Assembly (NCBI GenBank): GCA_016872385.1
Contig: VGZV01000024.1
Location: 1 to 39,883, forward strand
From: SAR202 cluster bacterium
GTDB taxonomy: Bacteria > Chloroflexota > Dehalococcoidia > Lucifugimonadales > UBA3495
Direction: 5' to 3'
DNA length: 39,883 nucleotides
Shown: positions 8,178 to 16,236 of the stretch, piece after piece
Numbering within the stretch: the first letter of the stretch is position 1
Layout of the letters: each line of letters starts with the position of its first letter
Notes under the pieces: model-generated
Told to the model about the DNA's origin: nothing
Database searches by the model: none
What the model saw: the letters and a program-made list of their open reading frames with translations, nothing else
Made by a program: the position numbers and the translations under genes

Positions 8178-8303
8178 TAGAATGTGTCTAAAAAGGCTAG
8201 GCGCTCGTGGTTCGACAGGCTCACCACGAGCGGGAAAACCGCTCACCCTGAGCTTGTCGAAGGGTGAGCGCTGGTAGTGCACAGCACTTTTTAGACACCC
8301 TCT
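8178..8303. mobile_element. MITE-like element, GTGTCTAAAAAG terminal inverted repeats (copy 2)
   Basis: Left end TTAGAATGTGTCTAAAAAGG, right end CTTTTTAGACACCCTCT. The interior is almost identical to copy 1 (TCGTGGTTCGACAGGCTCAC, GCGCTGGTAGTGCACAGCAC). It is preceded by GTGTGTGACAATTCCC at 8158-8173, the end of the other repeat family seen at 1-124. Confidence 0.75.
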
Positions 8304-8507
8304 CAGAACCTCTAACACAATGCCGAAGCTGTCACCATGAGTCCTTCGGCTGAAGTACGAAGGGTCTGGGGCGGTGGGAGTTTGCCCCTCCCCAGGTTCT
8401 TCGTCGTCCCGATGCAATCGGGACTCCTCAGAACGACACCTTTCATTTTGTTAGACATTCTTAGCATGGGGAGGGCTGGGAATTCTCGCAAAAGCTCTTC
8501 GACAAGC
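8304..8507. repeat. Repeat debris between the MITE and the WbuB-like gene
   Basis: No gene is seen. The stretch contains CCTTCGGCTGAAG, the dyad TCGTCCCGATGCAATCGGGA, a lone end GTTAGACATTCTTA resembling the MITE terminus, and CTTCGACAAGCTCAGGGTGA. The last part continues into the 3' end of the adjacent gene. Confidence 0.5.
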
Positions 8508-9836
8508 TCAGGGTGAGCGGTTCTTACCCGCTCTTGGCGCGCCAGTTTCCGCCGCTTGCGGTGAGCCGTTTTCTGCCGCTCGCGGTGAGCTTGTCGAACC
8601 TGGAGCGGATACCTTCCCCACCGGCTTCCCGCGCGGGGATGCCGCCGTGTCCTCAATGGCCCGGACAAACTCCAGGGCCAGGGCCTGCCGGTCATACAAT
8701 TTCCCGGCCTGTTTGGAGCGCCGGGCCATCTCCGCCAGTTCCTGGGGATGGACTTTGGCCCATAAAATGGCCTCGGCCACCTGCTGGGCGCTGGGTTGCT
8801 CCACCACCAGGCCGCACTGGTGTTCCCGCACCATGCGGGCCAGGTTGCTGGCTTCCGGGGCCACCGCCAGCACCGGGCGTCCCGCCATCAGGATGGGGTA
8901 CAGCTTGCTGGGCACCACCAGCCCTTCCAGACCTGGGCGCAGGGTAACGGTCTGGAGGTCGCCGGCGGCCATAACGTAGGGCACTTCCTCCGCGGGAAAG
9001 TAGGGCAGGAACTTCACGTTGGGGCGGCCTCTGGCCTTCTCCTCCAGGGATGCGCGCATGGCTCCCTCGCCGATGAAGGTCAGTCCCACGCCTTCCGGCT
9101 CCAGAAGCTGGGCCGCCTCCAGCAGGGCGTCCCAAGTGCCGGCAAACCCCAGGTTGCCCGCGTGAACTACCACGAAGGGAAAATCACCGCGGATGGTCCG
9201 CACCGTGGGGTGGTCTAAACTGGCGGGCGTGGCCGAAGGGTCAGCGCCGTCCCGCACCACCGCCAGCCGCTCCCCAGGGATGCCCTTGCCGGTGATGCGC
9301 TCCTTCATGTCTTCCCCCAGCACCACAATGCGGCGGGCGCGCTTCATGGCCCAGCGGTGCAGCCGCTCCCACAGGGCAGTGAACATCCCGGCTTTTACCA
9401 CGCCCGAGGCCACCGCCATATCCGGATGCAGGTCGCGGATGTTGTACACCAGGGGGCGGCGGCGCAGCAGGGAAGTGACTGCGCCCAGCACCACGGCCAG
9501 GGGCGGGTCGGTCATGGCGATAATCACGTCGGGCTTGGGTCGTAGAGTCAGCGCCCGCAACTGGGCCAGCAGCATATAGGACAGGTAGTTGGACAGGCGG
9601 CCAATCATGCGCTTGCGGTGCCGGGCGGTGGTGCCCACCCGCACCACGGTAACGTTGCCCTGCTGCTGGCGGCGGGACAAATAGTAGGGGTGCCGCTCCT
9701 TGGGTTCGTAGGAGGGCCGCCCGGCCAGCACCGTCACCTGGTGGCGCTGGGCCATCACCTCCGCCAGGTCGCGGATAATCAAGGCGGTGGCGCCGGTGTC
9801 CGGCGGGTAGTGCAGGTTAATGATGAGGATGTTCAT
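8508..9836 (-). CDS. WbuB-like family 4 glycosyltransferase with repeat-encoded tail
   Basis: Predicted cytoplasmic GT-B glycosyltransferase, 442 residues from ATG 9836 (eight extra upstream codons were rejected). It opens with MNILIINLHYPPDTGATA and the GRPSYEP segment typical of WbuB/colanic-acid-type transferases. The C-terminal Rossmann half carries VVVHAGNLGFAGTW, VVPSKLYPILMAGRPVLAV and an EASNLARMV stretch that contacts the nucleotide sugar. The final ~43 residues, after AIEDTAA, are a Pro/Ser/Gly/Ala-rich run (…AAENGSPQAAETGAP…) encoded by 8508-8639. There the DNA has the dispersed repeat signature TTCGACAAGCTCA and a short tandem duplication. The original stop codon was probably lost to repeat insertion, so the tail is likely non-functional. 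The sugar donor is unknown. Confidence 0.88.
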   Translation of the reverse strand: MNILIINLHYPPDTGATALIIRDLAEVMAQRHQVTVLAGRPSYEPKERHPYYLSRRQQQGNVTVVRVGTTARHRKRMIGRLSNYLSYMLLAQLRALTLRPKPDVIIAMTDPPLAVVLGAVTSLLRRRPLVYNIRDLHPDMAVASGVVKAGMFTALWERLHRWAMKRARRIVVLGEDMKERITGKGIPGERLAVVRDGADPSATPASLDHPTVRTIRGDFPFVVVHAGNLGFAGTWDALLEAAQLLEPEGVGLTFIGEGAMRASLEEKARGRPNVKFLPYFPAEEVPYVMAAGDLQTVTLRPGLEGLVVPSKLYPILMAGRPVLAVAPEASNLARMVREHQCGLVVEQPSAQQVAEAILWAKVHPQELAEMARRSKQAGKLYDRQALALEFVRAIEDTAASPRGKPVGKVSAPGSTSSPRAAENGSPQAAETGAPRAGKNRSP

Positions 9837-9865
9837 GAATGGGTGGCGTGCTACCCCCACCCTAG

Positions 9866-9921
9866 CCCTCCCCCTTTACAATGGGGAGGGTACAACAGTC
9901 TTCCCCCTTAACAAGGGGGAA
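9866..9921. repeat. Two tandem G/C palindromes
   Basis: Two hairpins: CCCTCCCC/GGGGAGGG (9866-9890) and TTCCCCCTT-AAC-AAGGGGGAA (9901-9921). They fill the gap between the NodU-like and WbuB-like genes and belong to the same family as 163-189 and 11776-11795. Neither has a convincing T-run on the minus strand, so a terminator role is not supported. Confidence 0.55.
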
Positions 9922-9947
9922 GGTCAGGATGGGGGTCACTTCAGGTC

Positions 9948-11675
9948 TCACTCCCTTCTATCCACCAGATAAGGCCCCAGGGCCAGCACGTCCATCTGGG
10001 TGCGCACAAAGCACTCGATGGCTTCCTCCGGCGTGTTCACCACCGGCTCGTTCTCATTAAAGGAGGTGTTCAGCACCACCGGCACGCCGGTAAGTTTGCC
10101 AAAGCTGTTAATCAGCTCCCAATACTGGGGGTTGGCGGCGCGGCTCACCGTTTGCAGGCGGCCCGTGCCGTCCACGTGGGTGGGCGCGGGTATCAAGGCC
10201 CGTTTCTCTGGCCGGACGTGGTAGGCCAGCAGCATGTAGGGAGAGGGGTAGTGCTTCTCAAACCACTCCCCAGTCTTCTCCTCCAGGATAGACGGGGCAA
10301 AGGGCCGGAAAGTTTCCCGGTGCTTGATGCGCTGGTTCAGCAGGTCTTTCATGTTGGGGTCTCTGGGGTCCACCACAATGCTGCGGTTGCCCAGGGCGCG
10401 GGGACCCCACTCTGTGCGGCCCTGGTACCAGCCCGTGACCTTGCCCTGGGCCATGCGCTGGGCCGTAGCCTCGGCCAGGTTGGGTAGTTCCAGGGTCTGA
10501 TAGTTGAGACCAGCCTGTTCCAGGGCGGCCTTCATGCGGTCGGGCGAATACTCTGGCCCCCAGTAGGCGTGGGAAATGGCGGGCCGCCTTGGGTTCCCCA
10601 GCGCCTGGTGGTTGACATAAAGGGCCGCGCCCACCGCCAGGCCCGCATCCCCCGCCGCAGGCTGGATGCTGATTTCCTTGAAGGGCGTGCGGTCAAAAAT
10701 CTTGCCGTTGGCCACGCAGTTGAAGGCCACGCCCCCCGCGTAGGCCAGGTTGGTCATGCCGGTCTGGCGGTGCAGGTGCTCCAGCAATTCCAGAACCGCT
10801 TCTTCCAGGCGCCATTGGAGGGTCGCCGCCACATCCTGGTGGAACTGCTCCACCGGCGCGCCGGGGGTGCGGGCCGGACGGCCCAGCTCCCGCTCCAGGG
10901 CTTCGGAAAACAGGCGGCTCTGCTGGGGTTCGCCCTCGCCCCAAGTCATATCGGCGCCCTGCTTGTGGTGGGTAAAGTAGCGCAGCCCCAGGGAAAAGTC
11001 CAGGCCGCGGCCCACCCGCACCATGCGCTGGAACACATCCTTATACTTGGGTTCGCCGTAGGCCGCCAGCCCCATCACCTTGAACTCGTCGCCGTACTTC
11101 CAGAAGCCCAGGTACTGGGTAATTGCGGTGTAGTAAAAACCCAGGGAGTGGGGGAATAGGGCAAAGCCCCGGATGTCCAGGTCTTTATCCCGGCCCACGC
11201 CCCAGAGCATACTGGCGAAGTCGCCCAGGCCGTCCAGGGAGAAGATGGCTGACTCTTGAAACGGCGAGGTGTAAAAGGAGCTGGCGACGTGGGCCACGTG
11301 GTGCTCCACAAAGTGGAACTGGGCATTAAGCCGCGTCCGGGGCACGTCCAGGCAGTGGGCCAGCTCGTCGCCCACGTCGCTGAACTGCCGCCAGGCGTTG
11401 GCCCGGTTGAACGCCATGTGGGGCAGGCGCAGCGCCCACAGGGCCTTGTTCACCAAGTGGGCGGAGCGTCGCCGGGGGATGGCTACGTGGTCAATCTCTT
11501 CAGGATGTGCGCCTGCCGCCTCCAGGCAATACTTGACTGCCCGGCAGGGAAAACCGGCGGCGTGTTTAATGCGGCTGAACCGCTCCTCTTCTGCGGCGGC
11601 CAGCAGTTGTCCGTCCCGGAAGATGGCTGCCGAGGCGTCGCCGTGGTAAGTATTAATGCCCAGAATGGTGGTCAT
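9948..11675 (-). CDS. NodU/CmcH-type O-carbamoyltransferase
   Basis: Predicted cytoplasmic enzyme that transfers a carbamoyl group from carbamoyl phosphate, via carbamoyl-AMP, to a sugar hydroxyl. 575 residues from ATG 11675 (a GTG seven codons upstream is possible). The N-terminal Kae1-like domain begins with ILGINTYHGDASAA and AAEEERFSRIKHAAGFP and includes FHFVEHHVAHVASSFY and the SLDGLGD phosphate-binding stretch. The C-terminal domain shows GRTEWGPRALGNRSIV, NQRIKHRETFRPFAPSI and GVPVVLNTSFNENEPVV, all hallmarks of the NodU/CmcH/TobZ family. Length is normal. It lies between a GT2 and a WbuB-like GT in the glycan operon, so the acceptor is presumably a sugar of the polysaccharide (inference). 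Confidence 0.93.
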   Translation of the reverse strand: MTTILGINTYHGDASAAIFRDGQLLAAAEEERFSRIKHAAGFPCRAVKYCLEAAGAHPEEIDHVAIPRRRSAHLVNKALWALRLPHMAFNRANAWRQFSDVGDELAHCLDVPRTRLNAQFHFVEHHVAHVASSFYTSPFQESAIFSLDGLGDFASMLWGVGRDKDLDIRGFALFPHSLGFYYTAITQYLGFWKYGDEFKVMGLAAYGEPKYKDVFQRMVRVGRGLDFSLGLRYFTHHKQGADMTWGEGEPQQSRLFSEALERELGRPARTPGAPVEQFHQDVAATLQWRLEEAVLELLEHLHRQTGMTNLAYAGGVAFNCVANGKIFDRTPFKEISIQPAAGDAGLAVGAALYVNHQALGNPRRPAISHAYWGPEYSPDRMKAALEQAGLNYQTLELPNLAEATAQRMAQGKVTGWYQGRTEWGPRALGNRSIVVDPRDPNMKDLLNQRIKHRETFRPFAPSILEEKTGEWFEKHYPSPYMLLAYHVRPEKRALIPAPTHVDGTGRLQTVSRAANPQYWELINSFGKLTGVPVVLNTSFNENEPVVNTPEEAIECFVRTQMDVLALGPYLVDRRE

Positions 11676-11771
11676 GTCGCTGCCCGCTCTCCGCACCCGT
11701 TAGGGAAATTCCCCTGGCTCCCCTTTACGAAAGGAGGAAGGCATTAGCCCCCTTTGCCAAGAGAGAAGGTC

Positions 11772-12692
11772 TTAGCCCCCCTTTGCAAAGGGGGGGTGGG
11801 GGGGGTTCTCACCCTTCAAGATATGTTTCGGAGGGCCAAGGGGCCTCCGCCGCTCTTCATATATTCTGGCATCTACCAGGAACCTGTACCAGTACCCCTG
11901 AAGGAAGTGAAATATCAGTCCTTCAGTGCCGTCCAGAAACCCCAGCTTGAAGAAGTACCGGTACGCCCAGTAGCCGAAGGCCCGCAGGAACAGGGGCGAG
12001 GGCGCAAACACCTTCTCCCGCAGCCAACGCCGCCGCTGGATGGGCGACCCCAACAGCTTGGCCTGCACCCGCCCTTGCTGGGACTGGCCGCGGGCCATCA
12101 ACTCCGCCGCCTCCAGCCCTGCCCAGCGGATGTGCCGCTGGCTCCAGGTGGTAATGTCCGAGGCTATCACATCAATGTAGTCGTGTTTCAGCCGGGCGGT
12201 CTTGCCCTCCACCATGAAGTGCTGATCGTAAAGACGCTGCTCGCAGCAGCCTTTTTCTTTGCGGAACAGCCGCAGGTGGTAGGCGGGGTAGTGGCCCCCG
12301 TGGCGGATCCAGCGCCCCATGAACACCGTGCGCTTCCGCAGCAGGAACCCGTCAATGCCCGGAGGCGGAGACTGCATTACCCGGGTCATCTCCGCGGCCA
12401 GCTCCGGGGTCAGGCGCTCGTCGGCGTCCAGGTGCAGCACCCACTCGGTGCGGATGGGCAGGTTCTGCTGCGCCCAGTTGCGCTGGGCGGCGTAGTTCTC
12501 GAAGGGATGTTCCGCCACCTGGGCGCCCGCTTCCCTGGCAATGGCGATGGTGCGGTCCGTGCTGCCTGAATCCACCACAAACACCTGGCAGGGCAGTCCC
12601 TTGAGACTGTCCAGGCAATCGGGCAGGTTGGCCTCCTCATTAAGGGTCAGCACCACCACCGACAGGGGCGGCACAGGGCTGGACTGGTTCAT
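11772..12692 (-). CDS. Family 2 glycosyltransferase (WaaE/LpcC-like)
   Basis: Predicted inverting GT-A glycosyltransferase, 306 residues. The N-terminal nucleotide-binding fold begins LSVVVLTLNEEANLPDCL, followed by VFVVDSGSTDRT and the metal-binding LHLDADERLTPEL (DXD-type motif). The later RHGGHYPAYHLRLFRK and DVIASDITTWSQRH segments are typical of the LPS-core beta-1,4-glucosyltransferase-like branch. Start: ATG 12692 overlaps the AsnB stop as ATGA; the longer frame to 12761 is just AsnB read out of frame. The last 12 codons (ENPPHPPFAKGG) are encoded by the CCCCCCTTTGCAAAGG palindrome repeat, so the native C-terminus was replaced by repeat sequence. Donor and acceptor are unknown. Confidence 0.9.
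   Translation of the reverse strand: MNQSSPVPPLSVVVLTLNEEANLPDCLDSLKGLPCQVFVVDSGSTDRTIAIAREAGAQVAEHPFENYAAQRNWAQQNLPIRTEWVLHLDADERLTPELAAEMTRVMQSPPPGIDGFLLRKRTVFMGRWIRHGGHYPAYHLRLFRKEKGCCEQRLYDQHFMVEGKTARLKHDYIDVIASDITTWSQRHIRWAGLEAAELMARGQSQQGRVQAKLLGSPIQRRRWLREKVFAPSPLFLRAFGYWAYRYFFKLGFLDGTEGLIFHFLQGYWYRFLVDARIYEERRRPLGPPKHILKGENPPHPPFAKGG
11776..11795. repeat. 20-bp perfect palindrome
   Basis: CCCCCC-TTTGCAAA-GGGGGG is fully self-complementary. It lies inside the last codons of the GT2 gene; related imperfect units lie at about 11720-11770. It belongs to the same dispersed G/C palindrome family as 9866-9921. Confidence 0.7.
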
Positions 12693-14614
12693 GGCGCAGC
12701 TGCGGCGCTGGCCGCAGATCGGGTTTTCTTCAGCCAGTGGCCCAGCGCCACCAGCGCCCACACCCGGGACCAGGCGGCGCTGCGGGGCTCCCGCAAGAAG
12801 TTTTGCTCCACCCGCTCAATGCCCTGGGGCGCCAGCAAGCCAGATTCTTTGAGGGCGTCCAAGGAAACTTGCCGGGTCTCAGCTAGAGGGCCTTGGAGCC
12901 AGTCTGCCAGGGGCAAAGTAAAGCCCCGCTTGGCCTGGGTAGTCTGCTCCGGACTGTAGAACTGGGCGCACATCTGGCGCAGCAGGAATTTGCTGGGCGC
13001 GCCCGGCGGCAGCAGTGCAGTGCCCGGCAGCCGCATAGCCCATTCCACCAGGTCCAGGTCCAGGAAGGGCACTCGCAGCTCCAGGGAGTTGGCCATGCCG
13101 AAGACGTCGCCATCCCGCAGCAGGGTGTTGCGCAGGTAAAAGGATGTCTCCAGGCGTCCTACGCTGGCGGTGGGGTCGCATCCAGCGATCATGCCGCTGC
13201 TGTCCGTGCCCGGCGGTTGGAAGCTGGCGGGCACGCCCAGCTCCCTGGCTGTGATGCCCAGGGACGCCAGGTCATGGTCAGATAGCAGGCGGCGGTACTG
13301 GAAGTAAAGTCCAGCCAGATTCCGCCCCGTGGCCGCCAGGTCCAGGGCCTTGCCGCGGGCCACGGTGTTCATGCGCCAGGCCGCCGCTGCCGCCGCACCC
13401 TTTCTGACTCCGCCGGGCAGGTGGCCCAGCCAGGCCATCTGCCGGCGCCAGCGGGGTACCTGGCGGAAGGACCGGTACCCGCCGAACACCTCGTCGCCGC
13501 CTTGGCCGGACAGGGCCACCGCCATGCCCTGGTCCCGGATGGCCCGGGACACAATATAAGTGTTCAGTCCGTCCATGCCAGGCTGGTCCATGGCCTGCAG
13601 GCCGTCGGTGGCCCAGCGCAGCGCCGTGGCCGAATCCACCGGGCATTCATGGTATTGCACGTCCAGGCGCTGGGCCGCGGCCCGGGCGATGGGGGCTTCA
13701 TCCAGTTCCGGCGCGTCGGGGAAGGACACGCTGAAGGCGTGAATGTCTGGTGACGCCTGCCGGGCCAGGGCCGTTACCGCCGTGGAGTCCAGGCCGGAGC
13801 TGAACAATGTGCCCACCGGCACGTCGCTGATTAAATGCCGGGCCACCGATGCGCGCAGCAGTTCCCTGCCCTGGGCGGCCAGTTCCTGGGCTGAAGTGTT
13901 CTTGGAGGCCGGGTCCGGCTGGGGCATTTCCCAGTGCCGTCCCTGGGCCATTACCTGTCCGGCAGCATCTGCCTCCAGCCAGGTGCCGGCGGGCAGCGCC
14001 GATACTCCCCGCAGGATGGTCAGCGGCTCCTGTACCGAGCCGTAGGCCAGGTACCCAGCCAGCGCCTGCCGGTCAACGTCCGGCGACGCCACTCCTCCGG
14101 CCAGCAACGCCTTTACCTCCGAGGCAAAGGCTAGCCCTCCCTGGGGCAACTGGCAATAGTACAAGGGCTTGATGCCCAGGGGGTCGCGCACCAGGACCAG
14201 CCTTTGCTGCCGGGCGTCCCACAAGGCAAAGGCGAACATCCCCCGCAGGCGATGCAGGCATTCTTTACCCCATTGCTGCCAGGCCCGCAGCAAGACCTCG
14301 GTGTCGCTGCCGCCCCGGAACCGGTGTCCGAGCTGAATCAGAGAGTCCCGAATCTCATGGAAGTTGTAAATCTCGCCATTGTGCACCAGCACGTCGCCAG
14401 TGTCCGGGTTGGTCATGGGCTGGCGGCCCAGGGGCGACAGGTCCAGGATAGCCAGGCGGCGGTTACCCAGGGCCACCGCGCCCCGCTGGGTAATGACAAC
14501 TTCCAGGCCACAGTCGTCCGGACCCCGGTGGGCTTGGGCCTCGAGCATAGCCTCCAGGGGCGGGCGCAGTTGCTCCGGCGCAGCCGGGCTGATTATGCCA
14601 GCGATGCCGCACAT
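12689..14614 (-). CDS. asnB: Asparagine synthetase B-like glutamine-dependent amidotransferase
   Basis: 641 residues. The N-terminal class II glutamine amidotransferase starts with the catalytic Cys2 (MCGIAGI) and includes AHRGPDDCG, GNRRLAILDLSPLG and LVHNGEIYNFHE. The C-terminal ATP-pyrophosphatase domain has the P-loop as FSSGLDSTAV (the usual SGGLDS has Ser for the first Gly here) and ALSGQGGDEVFGGY. The family uses glutamine, ATP and a carboxylate to make an amide. AsnB paralogues inside polysaccharide loci are often thought to amidate uronic acids or act on sugar acids rather than make asparagine. UDP-GlcA is produced by the dehydrogenase at 35761-37131, which would fit. It is 13 bp after the GT87-like gene and coupled by ATGA to the GT2. 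A truncated second asnB start is at 16070-16232. Confidence 0.9.
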   Translation of the reverse strand: MCGIAGIISPAAPEQLRPPLEAMLEAQAHRGPDDCGLEVVITQRGAVALGNRRLAILDLSPLGRQPMTNPDTGDVLVHNGEIYNFHEIRDSLIQLGHRFRGGSDTEVLLRAWQQWGKECLHRLRGMFAFALWDARQQRLVLVRDPLGIKPLYYCQLPQGGLAFASEVKALLAGGVASPDVDRQALAGYLAYGSVQEPLTILRGVSALPAGTWLEADAAGQVMAQGRHWEMPQPDPASKNTSAQELAAQGRELLRASVARHLISDVPVGTLFSSGLDSTAVTALARQASPDIHAFSVSFPDAPELDEAPIARAAAQRLDVQYHECPVDSATALRWATDGLQAMDQPGMDGLNTYIVSRAIRDQGMAVALSGQGGDEVFGGYRSFRQVPRWRRQMAWLGHLPGGVRKGAAAAAAWRMNTVARGKALDLAATGRNLAGLYFQYRRLLSDHDLASLGITARELGVPASFQPPGTDSSGMIAGCDPTASVGRLETSFYLRNTLLRDGDVFGMANSLELRVPFLDLDLVEWAMRLPGTALLPPGAPSKFLLRQMCAQFYSPEQTTQAKRGFTLPLADWLQGPLAETRQVSLDALKESGLLAPQGIERVEQNFLREPRSAAWSRVWALVALGHWLKKTRSAASAAAAP

Positions 14615-14627
14615 GATGTAGGATAAA

Positions 14628-15932
14628 TCAGGCTTTAGCCGCCTGGGGAGCGGATCCGGCGCGCGGCCGAGCTGGCAGGCTCCACTTCAGCAAGAGCAGC
14701 GCCGCAGCAAGAAAGGCCAGCAGAACAACTGTTGTCGCGCCGCGAATGAACGGGTCCCACCATGCCAGGAATTGGCCGAAGAACATTCCGGGAAGAGAAA
14801 GCGCTACTGCTCCAACAAGCAGCAAGGCAAGCAGAGGGATTCTTGGAACGGGGTGCGCTGACCACTGGTCGCCAGCAAGTAGTACGCCAATGGCCATTGC
14901 CACGGCAAGGATTGCCAAGCCGCCGTCATATATTTGATGGTAGGCGGCCAGCAGCCCCCACAGGCAAAGGGCCGTCAGCGCCAGATAATCAGTGACATCC
15001 TTTTGTCGTTGTGCCAGGTTCTGGTCCATAAACAGAATGTACGACATGGGCGCAAGCACTAAAATGGAAAAGCCGATGCCCACAATGAGTGGCAGCAGTT
15101 TATGGGTGGGAAACAGTCCGGTAAGGTGGATTCCGGGGACATAAACGTGGCCCGCAGCAATGGAATAATAGTCGGAAATCGCTGACATTGGTGTTCCGGG
15201 CGGTAAGGCAGCCATAACAGCCAACCCCAGGACCTGGACCAGAATGCTTACTCCCAACACCAGCCATTTTCGCTTGTAGGCCAGGAACAGGAATAAAGGT
15301 ATGGCGAGCGTGAATTTGGACAGCGCCAGTCCCAGGGCTATGCCCGCTGGGTACTTGCGGTCTTGCTGCAACAAGACCAGGGAGGCCAGCATCAAGAAAA
15401 TGACGATAATGGATGTCTGTCCGTTCCCCAGGGCCACGCGGGTCCCTGCCATGCCATAATAAGTCAGGGCTATTAGACCACGCCACCAACGGTCCAGGCT
15501 GCAGGGTAATAATTTCCACAGCAGCCACGGTGTGGCTAGCACCATAGCTGCGTTGAGAGCCAGCCACAACATTTTGGCTACCGGCCATGAGAAATAAGCA
15601 AGTAGGTGCAGCAGCAGCACCATAGGCGCGCTGTTGGCCGGAGTAATGCAGAGTCCTTGGGACACCGGCTGCCCTGCGGCCTCAACTTTGTCAACGTAGT
15701 GGATAGGAACATTTGGCTCCGCGCTGTTCAAATAGGCCCAGTAAGGGTCGGTCCCTTGTCGCACAAAGTGGCCTGCATACCAATAGGCGTGGAAGTCAAT
15801 GGCGCCGTTATGCGATAAGGTGTTGCTGATGGCTCTGGTGAAGGTGAGAGCAGCATAAATTGACAGGATGGCCATTATTGCCGCCAGGAGCCATCGGCAG
15901 GTCATTACTTTATGCAGGTGGGCGCGGGGCAT
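14628..15932 (-). CDS. GT87-like polyprenol-phosphate-dependent membrane glycosyltransferase (DUF2029 type)
   Basis: 434 residues with about ten predicted membrane helices. The first loop after helix 1 holds the acidic motif NGAIDFHAYWYAGHFVRQG and DPYWAYL, the usual arrangement of the GT-C/GT87 family in which an Asp near the start of the first extracytoplasmic loop is catalytic. NSAPMVLLLHLL and GNGQTSIIVIFLMLASLVLL are also characteristic (GNGQ...N segment). Such enzymes use polyprenyl-phosphate mannose or a similar donor on the outer membrane face. Start ATG 15932 has GGAAGAG a few bases upstream. It directly follows the chimeric pseudogene, 15 bp after that remnant's stop codon. The exact sugar is unknown; assignment rests on topology and loop motif. 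Confidence 0.75.
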   Translation of the reverse strand: MPRAHLHKVMTCRWLLAAIMAILSIYAALTFTRAISNTLSHNGAIDFHAYWYAGHFVRQGTDPYWAYLNSAEPNVPIHYVDKVEAAGQPVSQGLCITPANSAPMVLLLHLLAYFSWPVAKMLWLALNAAMVLATPWLLWKLLPCSLDRWWRGLIALTYYGMAGTRVALGNGQTSIIVIFLMLASLVLLQQDRKYPAGIALGLALSKFTLAIPLFLFLAYKRKWLVLGVSILVQVLGLAVMAALPPGTPMSAISDYYSIAAGHVYVPGIHLTGLFPTHKLLPLIVGIGFSILVLAPMSYILFMDQNLAQRQKDVTDYLALTALCLWGLLAAYHQIYDGGLAILAVAMAIGVLLAGDQWSAHPVPRIPLLALLLVGAVALSLPGMFFGQFLAWWDPFIRGATTVVLLAFLAAALLLLKWSLPARPRAGSAPQAAKA

Positions 15933-15947
15933 TGCTCTTCCAGATAT

Positions 15948-16064
15948 CTAGCCGGCAGTAATCCGGCACTGCGTCCGGGTGTCTGTTGTGTTACAGGGTC
16001 TGCCCAGGATTACTGAATAAGCCCGCACCATGCTCTGGGCCACCCTGGGCCAAGCCAGTTGCTC
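15948..16064 (-). pseudogene. 3' remnant of a GT4 glycosyltransferase gene
   Basis: Reading on from the TAA at 16065-16067 in the same frame gives EQLAWPRVAQSMVRAYSVIL and then a stop at 15948. The complete GT4 at 16923-18119 ends in the near-identical EQLAWPRVAERMAAAYRQVL, and the DNA is also similar (GCTTGGCCCAGGGTGGC against GCGTGGCCCAGGGTGGC). Only about 38 codons of the gene are left. With the next entry it forms a chimeric scar. Confidence 0.8.
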
Positions 16065-16232
16065 TTACACCAGGCGGCGGTTGCCCAGGGCCACAAAGCC
16101 TTGCTGCGCGGTCAAGATTTCCAGGCCGCAATCGTCCGGCCCCCGGTGGGCCTGGGCGTGAAGCATGGCCTCCAGCCGGAGGCGCAGCGGCTCCGGCGCT
16201 GCCGGGCTAACTATGCCAGCGATGCCGCACAT
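16065..16232 (-). pseudogene. 5' remnant of an asnB-like gene
   Basis: About 55 codons starting MCGIAGIVSPAAPEPLRLRL and ending GNRRLV-stop. It is clearly homologous in protein and DNA to the start of the complete AsnB (MCGIAGIISPAAPEQLRPPL … GNRRLAILDL). Catalytic Cys2 is intact but the rest of the glutaminase and the whole synthetase domain are gone. It begins 5 bp after the methyltransferase stop, where a normal operon gene would start. At 16070-16080 CCGCCGCCTGG, present in both asnB and the GT4 gene, marks the join to the GT4 remnant. Possibly translated into a short peptide, but not a functional enzyme. Confidence 0.85.
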
Positions 16233-16236
16233 GGCA

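Noticed and set aside
7156..8277. Plus-strand 373-codon open frame
   Set aside because: It is exactly antisense to the well-supported epimerase gene and its translation (runs of Val/His/Gly, no motifs) is a GC-rich shadow.
9866..9921. Tandem palindromes as a CRISPR array or a terminator
   Set aside because: There are only two different short palindromes with no regular spacers, and no T-run follows on the minus strand.
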